The translations under genes and the position numbers were made by a program. A DNA stretch of 9,819 bases from Bacteroidota bacterium (GTDB lineage: Bacteria > Bacteroidota > Bacteroidia > Bacteroidales > VadinHA17): the NCBI GenBank assembly GCA_015222065.1, contig JADFUQ010000334.1, positions 1-9,819 on the forward strand. The letters are read 5' to 3'. Below the pieces are notes generated by a model. It saw nothing but the letters and a program-made list of their open reading frames with translations. It ran no database searches and was not told the origin of the DNA. Of the stretch, positions 6,503-9,819 are shown one piece after another. The number at the start of each line of letters is the position of its first letter. Position 1 is the first letter of the stretch.

Positions 6503-7966
6503 TTAATGATTCTTAATTAATTCTTTAATTGTGGAGATTTCTAAATCTGGTGAATTATGTATTACAATTCCTTGGTTATCCATAATAAAATGCTTGGGAA
6601 TACCACTAAACTTTAAGTCAACTTGTAGTTTGTCATATTGTGCCTTATTTAATAAATAGTGTCCTTTTGTAGATGGTAGTTTCCCTATGAATTTGCTCCA
6701 TTTCACTTCGTCATAAGGAGTACATAAATATAATACTCCGATATTTGAATTTGAAAGTTCATTGCTTAATTCACTGAGTTTTGGGAATAATGTCACACAA
6801 GGCCCACAAGTGGGATTCCAAATATCGATCAGGTAATAATCTTTTTTAAGATCTGTATTTATTTTGGTTAGGAGGCTTTCAAAACTTCTGAGTTTAAAAT
6901 TTGAATTTTTTTGACTACTCAATTGTTCTACTGTTTCAGAATATGTTATATGAATAAATTGCTTAATTATATTATTCTCAACTAAACCAATAATATCAGG
7001 ATATAGTATTAAGAAAGCAGTTTTGTCCAATGCAATTAGTTCATCTAATGAGGAGGAGTATAATATATCTTTAATAATTTGGTCTGCAGGTGACGACTCT
7101 ATTATTTTAAAATATTTTCTATAAGCAGTTCCTATGTTTCCCTCCTCATATAGATTTACTATAGTATCATTTGACCAAAATATATCCATAAAATAGTTAT
7201 AAATAAATGCTCTATAGAATCCATCATTTATAGCTATTGGATTATTTAATGGAAATAAAGAAAAATCATATAATATATCTCTGTCATAGCTCTCTTTATT
7301 CATTAATTTGTAATCTATTATATAGTTCGCAGCACCATATATTAATGAATTATAAAGGTATTCTGACAAATCGTGTGAGGCACCCGTTTGTTTAATGTAA
7401 TTTTTTAGTATGGAACTTTTCTCGTTTATATTTTGTTTTAAAATTTCTAAAAACTCTTTTTTTGTATGCCCTTCCGGGTCTTGAGGTTGTATATAAAAAT
7501 CTGAGGAGGAATATTTTTTAAAGAAATCAACCAATTCTATATTTAGACGGTTGTTTGATGAGATCTCGAAAGTTCCGGGTATTATTAACCGATTATCTCT
7601 ATTAATTAAATCATCATTATTAAAAGTAATATAAATGCTGTCATTAGCCTTTGCAACTAAATGTAGCATAAAATTACCATAATCAAAAATTATAGGCGAA
7701 TCATATTGTACGTCAAAATTAGTTCTGAATTTGCCGGTTATTGAATCAATGGTAACTAAGTGAGCATTTACATGATGCGCTGATTTAAGGATATTATATA
7801 CTCTAATCAATATAGATTGATAATCCTTTTGAGGAACATAATTGTTTATTTCACCACATACTATTACACTTCCTTTTGTGTAAAACAAATCATTACTGTT
7901 GTTTGAACAACTTAATGTAATAATTGATAATAATAATGTAATCAATATGATATTCAATATTCTCAT
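6503..7966 (-). CDS. Lipoprotein with C-terminal TlpA/ResA-like thioredoxin domain
   Basis: The 487-residue product starts with a hydrophobic signal and the lipobox TLSC (Cys20), followed by SNNSN, so it is probably a lipoprotein in the periplasm or outer membrane. Residues about 31-140 are beta-rich and resemble the N-terminal module of many Bacteroidota TlpA-like proteins. Residues 140-350 are helical and I do not recognise them. Residues 370-485 form a thioredoxin fold with WNPTCGPC (Cys387 and Cys390) and a cis-proline loop SGIPKHF (Pro457), so thiol-disulfide exchange on exported proteins is likely. The substrate is unknown. The gene is visibly more AT-rich than its neighbours, with frequent ATA, AAT and TTA codons. 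It stands alone, with repeat-filled gaps on both sides. It starts at ATG, the only start that gives a complete signal peptide. Confidence 0.85.
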   Translation of the reverse strand: MRILNIILITLLLSIITLSCSNNSNDLFYTKGSVIVCGEINNYVPQKDYQSILIRVYNILKSAHHVNAHLVTIDSITGKFRTNFDVQYDSPIIFDYGNFMLHLVAKANDSIYITFNNDDLINRDNRLIIPGTFEISSNNRLNIELVDFFKKYSSSDFYIQPQDPEGHTKKEFLEILKQNINEKSSILKNYIKQTGASHDLSEYLYNSLIYGAANYIIDYKLMNKESYDRDILYDFSLFPLNNPIAINDGFYRAFIYNYFMDIFWSNDTIVNLYEEGNIGTAYRKYFKIIESSPADQIIKDILYSSSLDELIALDKTAFLILYPDIIGLVENNIIKQFIHITYSETVEQLSSQKNSNFKLRSFESLLTKINTDLKKDYYLIDIWNPTCGPCVTLFPKLSELSNELSNSNIGVLYLCTPYDEVKWSKFIGKLPSTKGHYLLNKAQYDKLQVDLKFSGIPKHFIMDNQGIVIHNSPDLEISTIKELIKNH

Positions 7967-8084
7967 TTGTATGTTGTTTTGTTAAATCTCCTTGCCCATA
8001 ACTGTCAATCCGGTATTTTATTGGTTTTTCCCGGTTAATATCTATAGAAATTTTTTATTCAGATGAAGACTTCCATTGCCATTA

Positions 8085-8115
8085 CAAACCTAATTGTTTT
8101 TTTCGTTTATTGAAA
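8085..8115 (-). promoter_or_regulatory. Putative promoter of the thioredoxin-like lipoprotein gene
   Basis: On the minus strand TAGGTTTG (8092-8085) matches the TAnnTTTG consensus fully. TTTC (8115-8112), three of four bases of the -33 TTTG, lies 19 bases upstream. The leader would be about 110 nt. A TTGACA-like hexamer nearer the gene, on the minus strand near 8010, lacks a good -10 partner for this phylum. Confidence 0.45.
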
Positions 8116-8133
8116 TTGTACAAGATCTGCCTC

Positions 8134-8147
8134 TCGCCAGAGGGCGA
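8134..8147. repeat. Small GC hairpin TCGCC-AGAG-GGCGA
   Basis: A five-pair perfect stem with a four-base AGAG loop lies in the gap upstream of the lipoprotein gene. It shares the core GCCAGAG with the hairpin at 6365-6396, so it may be a degenerate relative of it. It has no clear function. Confidence 0.4.
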
Positions 8148-8234
8148 AAGTAAGGACGAATAAGAAATGATCGGAAAGGGAAAGATTTTGATCCATAATG
8201 ATGCTTTGTTCCAAAGGACGTAATTTTAACCGAA

Positions 8235-8387
8235 TTATAAAGCGTAAGAAAGGATTTTGCGAACGAAGTGAAGCAATCTCCCCTGGCTTTTCGTAATGCT
8301 TATGATAGTTCTTTTTGGGGGTTCATGTTGTTCTTGGGAGATTGCTTCGTCGCTACGCTCCTCGCAAAATCATGTTTCACTTTATAA
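8235..8387. repeat. Long imperfect inverted repeat, two facing copies of a dispersed repeat
   Basis: Three perfect arm segments face each other: TTATAAAG (8235-8242) with CTTTATAA (8380-8387), GATTTTGCGA (8253-8262) with TCGCAAAATC (8362-8371), and GAAGCAATCTCCC (8270-8282) with GGGAGATTGCTTC (8336-8348). They are separated by unpaired stretches and an inner loop of about 53 bases. The 3' arm (GGGAGATTGCTTCGTCGCTA) resembles a repeat I recall as common between genes in Bacteroidota genomes. It lies just past the stop of the permease gene, so it could fold in that transcript and act as its terminator. Nothing coding is seen in 7967-8408. Confidence 0.75.
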
Positions 8388-8408
8388 AAGCGTGTTTTTT
8401 TGCGAATC

Positions 8409-9653
8409 TTAATCGAACCGTATTGCTTTAACCGGAGTAATTTTAGCCACCAGGTGGGATGGAATGATAAGCATCAGAATGGTAAGGATTAGAGTACCGG
8501 TATTTAGTATTAATATGTAAGAAATATCAAGATTTATTGGCACTGTTGAAAGGTAGTAGGAAGTTTCATCAAGTTTCATAATACCGGTTTTTTGCTGGAG
8601 TATTGCAAGTCCGATACCAATCAGGTTTCCCCATAAAAGTCCTTTAGAAATAAGAAAAGCAGATTGGTAGAGAAATATTTTCCTGATGCTTAAGTTATTA
8701 CTTCCAATTGCTTTGAGTATTCCTATCATATTTGTCCGTTCAAGTATAAGAATAAGCAGACTGGAAACCATATTGAAACCGGCAACCAGCAGCATCAGTG
8801 TCAGGATAATCCATACATTTGTATCCTGCAAATTCAGCCAATCGAATATCTGAGGATATTTCTGAATAATATTAATAGTGCTAAGACGTGCTCCTTCCTC
8901 ATCAAGGTTCACACCCACAGTTTCCATTACCTGGTATGTCATATAATCAAGATCATTGAAATTTTCTATACTAATTTCAAACCCGCTTACCTGATCTTTA
9001 TTCCAGTCGTTAAGTTTCCTTATGTGGCCGATATCAGCCAGCACAAATATCCTGTCAAATTCCTCAAGACTGGTGTTATAAATTCCCGATATAGTGAATT
9101 TCCTCATGCGGGGGGGATCCTGAATAAAGTACATAACAAATGAATCATCAGTTTTAAGATTTAGGAGATCGGCAATATATTTTGATATCAACACTTTGTT
9201 TGTCCGGGCAGAATCAGATACATGGAAAACATCTCCTTCTGTCAGATTTTTCCTGAAAAAGGTCCAGTCAAAATCGGTTCCAATCCCTTTTAATACAACC
9301 CCCTGTATTTCTTCCTCTGTTTTAATAATTCCTGCTTTAGTTGCGAAAACCTGGATGTTTTTTATCCCGGGTTTATTTTTCAGGACATTGATGAATTCTT
9401 GTTTGCCGGAAACCGGAACAGTTTCATATGACATGTTGCTGTCATAGTTAAGCACCTGGATATGAGACCCAAAGCCAATGATCTTCTCCCTTATCTCATT
9501 CTTGAATCCGGTAACAATCGCAGTAGAAAGTATCATTACTGCTAAACCAAGGGCAATTCCCAGGATGGCAATAAAAATAATCGGTCTGGATATCCGGTTA
9601 TCCCCTTTTTGCTCGGAAACCAGTCGTCTTGCTATGAATAACTCAGTGTTCAC
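8409..9653 (-). CDS. LolC/LolE-like ABC transporter permease (FtsX family)
   Basis: This 414-residue inner-membrane protein has the LolC/E layout. There is a short cytoplasmic start (NTELFIARRL), TM1 at about 24-49, a large periplasmic domain at about 50-275, and three more helices at about 278-304, 326-352 and 375-398. It ends with ITPVKAIRFD, typical of the family. The FtsX-type region reads ERTNMIGILKAIGSNN at 305-320. In proteobacteria LolCDE releases lipoproteins from the inner membrane to LolA; the same role is likely here but is inferred from family. The LolD ATPase is not adjacent. The start is GTG; no ATG is nearby and the N terminus fits homologues. It has its own promoter with a very short leader. 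Other MacB/FtsX-like exporters are possible, but the C terminus and lack of an ATPase domain favour LolC/E. Confidence 0.88.
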   Translation of the reverse strand: MNTELFIARRLVSEQKGDNRISRPIIFIAILGIALGLAVMILSTAIVTGFKNEIREKIIGFGSHIQVLNYDSNMSYETVPVSGKQEFINVLKNKPGIKNIQVFATKAGIIKTEEEIQGVVLKGIGTDFDWTFFRKNLTEGDVFHVSDSARTNKVLISKYIADLLNLKTDDSFVMYFIQDPPRMRKFTISGIYNTSLEEFDRIFVLADIGHIRKLNDWNKDQVSGFEISIENFNDLDYMTYQVMETVGVNLDEEGARLSTINIIQKYPQIFDWLNLQDTNVWIILTLMLLVAGFNMVSSLLILILERTNMIGILKAIGSNNLSIRKIFLYQSAFLISKGLLWGNLIGIGLAILQQKTGIMKLDETSYYLSTVPINLDISYILILNTGTLILTILMLIIPSHLVAKITPVKAIRFD

Positions 9654-9670
9654 TTTAATAATTTGGTAAG

Positions 9671-9700
9671 CAAAGGTAGTAAATAGAGCCCGTTTATAAA
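9671..9700 (-). promoter_or_regulatory. Bacteroidota-type promoter of the LolC/E-like gene
   Basis: On the minus strand TACCTTTG (9678-9671) is a perfect TAnnTTTG box. TTTA (9700-9697) lies at the -33 position, three of four consensus bases, spaced 18-19 bases upstream. The predicted start of transcription is near 9665, leaving only about 12 nt before the GTG start codon, consistent with the weak use of Shine-Dalgarno sites in this phylum. Confidence 0.55.
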
Positions 9701-9731
9701 GTCCGAAAGTTGAAATAAAAAGTCGAAATCA

Positions 9732-9755
9732 CAAATAACAAGCACCAAAATACAA
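9732..9755 (+). repeat. A-rich interspersed repeat block (right copy)
   Basis: The run CAAATAACAAGCACCAAAAT and its continuation resembles the reverse complement of 128-150. It sits just before the terminal 52-bp repeat and is not coding. Together with the left block it suggests that both window edges lie in dispersed repeat DNA, or that they join into a single intergenic region. Confidence 0.5.
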
Positions 9756-9767
9756 CTTAACGAAGTG

Positions 9768-9819
9768 ATCTCATGAACACCTTTAAAATTAATTATTTTG
9801 TGAATAAATAAATCTCAAT
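9768..9819. repeat. 52-bp terminal direct repeat, right copy
   Basis: Identical to 1-52. If the two ends were joined there, the LolC/E-like gene and the transglycosylase gene would be divergent, with roughly 515 bp of repeat-rich DNA between them. Confidence 0.9.

Noticed and set aside
8063..8113. Tiny 16-codon hydrophobic open frame on the plus strand
   Set aside because: It is too short, has no ribosome site, and overlaps the putative minus-strand promoter of the lipoprotein gene.

Overview
The window looks like a piece of a low-GC chromosome from an uncultured Bacteroidota bacterium, probably Bacteroidales-like. Three upstream regions carry the Bacteroidota promoter pattern (TTTG-like -33 box, 19-bp spacer, TAnnTTTG -7 box). 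The genes are also typical of that phylum: a short-signal lipoprotein with a TlpA-like thioredoxin end, a LolC/E-type permease ending in ITPVKAIRFD, and an MltF-type lytic transglycosylase. Shine-Dalgarno signals are weak. The phylum call is inferred, not proven.

Layout. 1-401: non-coding and rich in repeats. 402-1841 (+): MltF-like lytic transglycosylase lipoprotein. 1807-2466 (-): CoA-pyrophosphatase-like NUDIX hydrolase, whose 3' end overlaps the 3' end of the transglycosylase gene by 35 bp. 2467-2678: intergenic palindromic repeat. 2679-4064 and 4087-6123 (-): gatD and gatE, transcribed gatE then gatD with a 22-bp gap, from a good promoter at 6216-6246. 6124-6502: promoter, purine-rich tract and a strong GC hairpin. 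6503-7966 (-): AT-rich thioredoxin-like lipoprotein. 7967-8408: promoter plus a long imperfect inverted repeat. 8409-9653 (-): LolC/E-like permease with its own promoter. 9701-9819: A-rich repeat DNA. The first and last 52 bases of the window are identical.

The genes are mostly separate units; gatED is the only clear operon. GatDE is the archaeal-type Glu-tRNA(Gln) amidotransferase: GatD releases ammonia from an amide donor, and GatE activates Glu-tRNA(Gln) and converts it to Gln-tRNA(Gln). Bacteria normally use GatCAB or GlnRS, so an intact gatE-gatD pair in a bacterial setting is the main biological point of interest. The envelope genes (transglycosylase, thioredoxin lipoprotein, Lol-type permease) suit a Gram-negative cell with lipoprotein traffic.

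The second theme is interspersed repeats. A 33-bp unit from the palindrome downstream of gatD recurs, 32 of 33 bases identical and inverted, inside the 3' end of gatE, where it is translated as the protein's C-terminal tail. Other repeat-like blocks fill nearly every intergenic gap. I found no transposase, CRISPR array, rRNA or tRNA gene. I did not recognise a wholly new multi-gene system.
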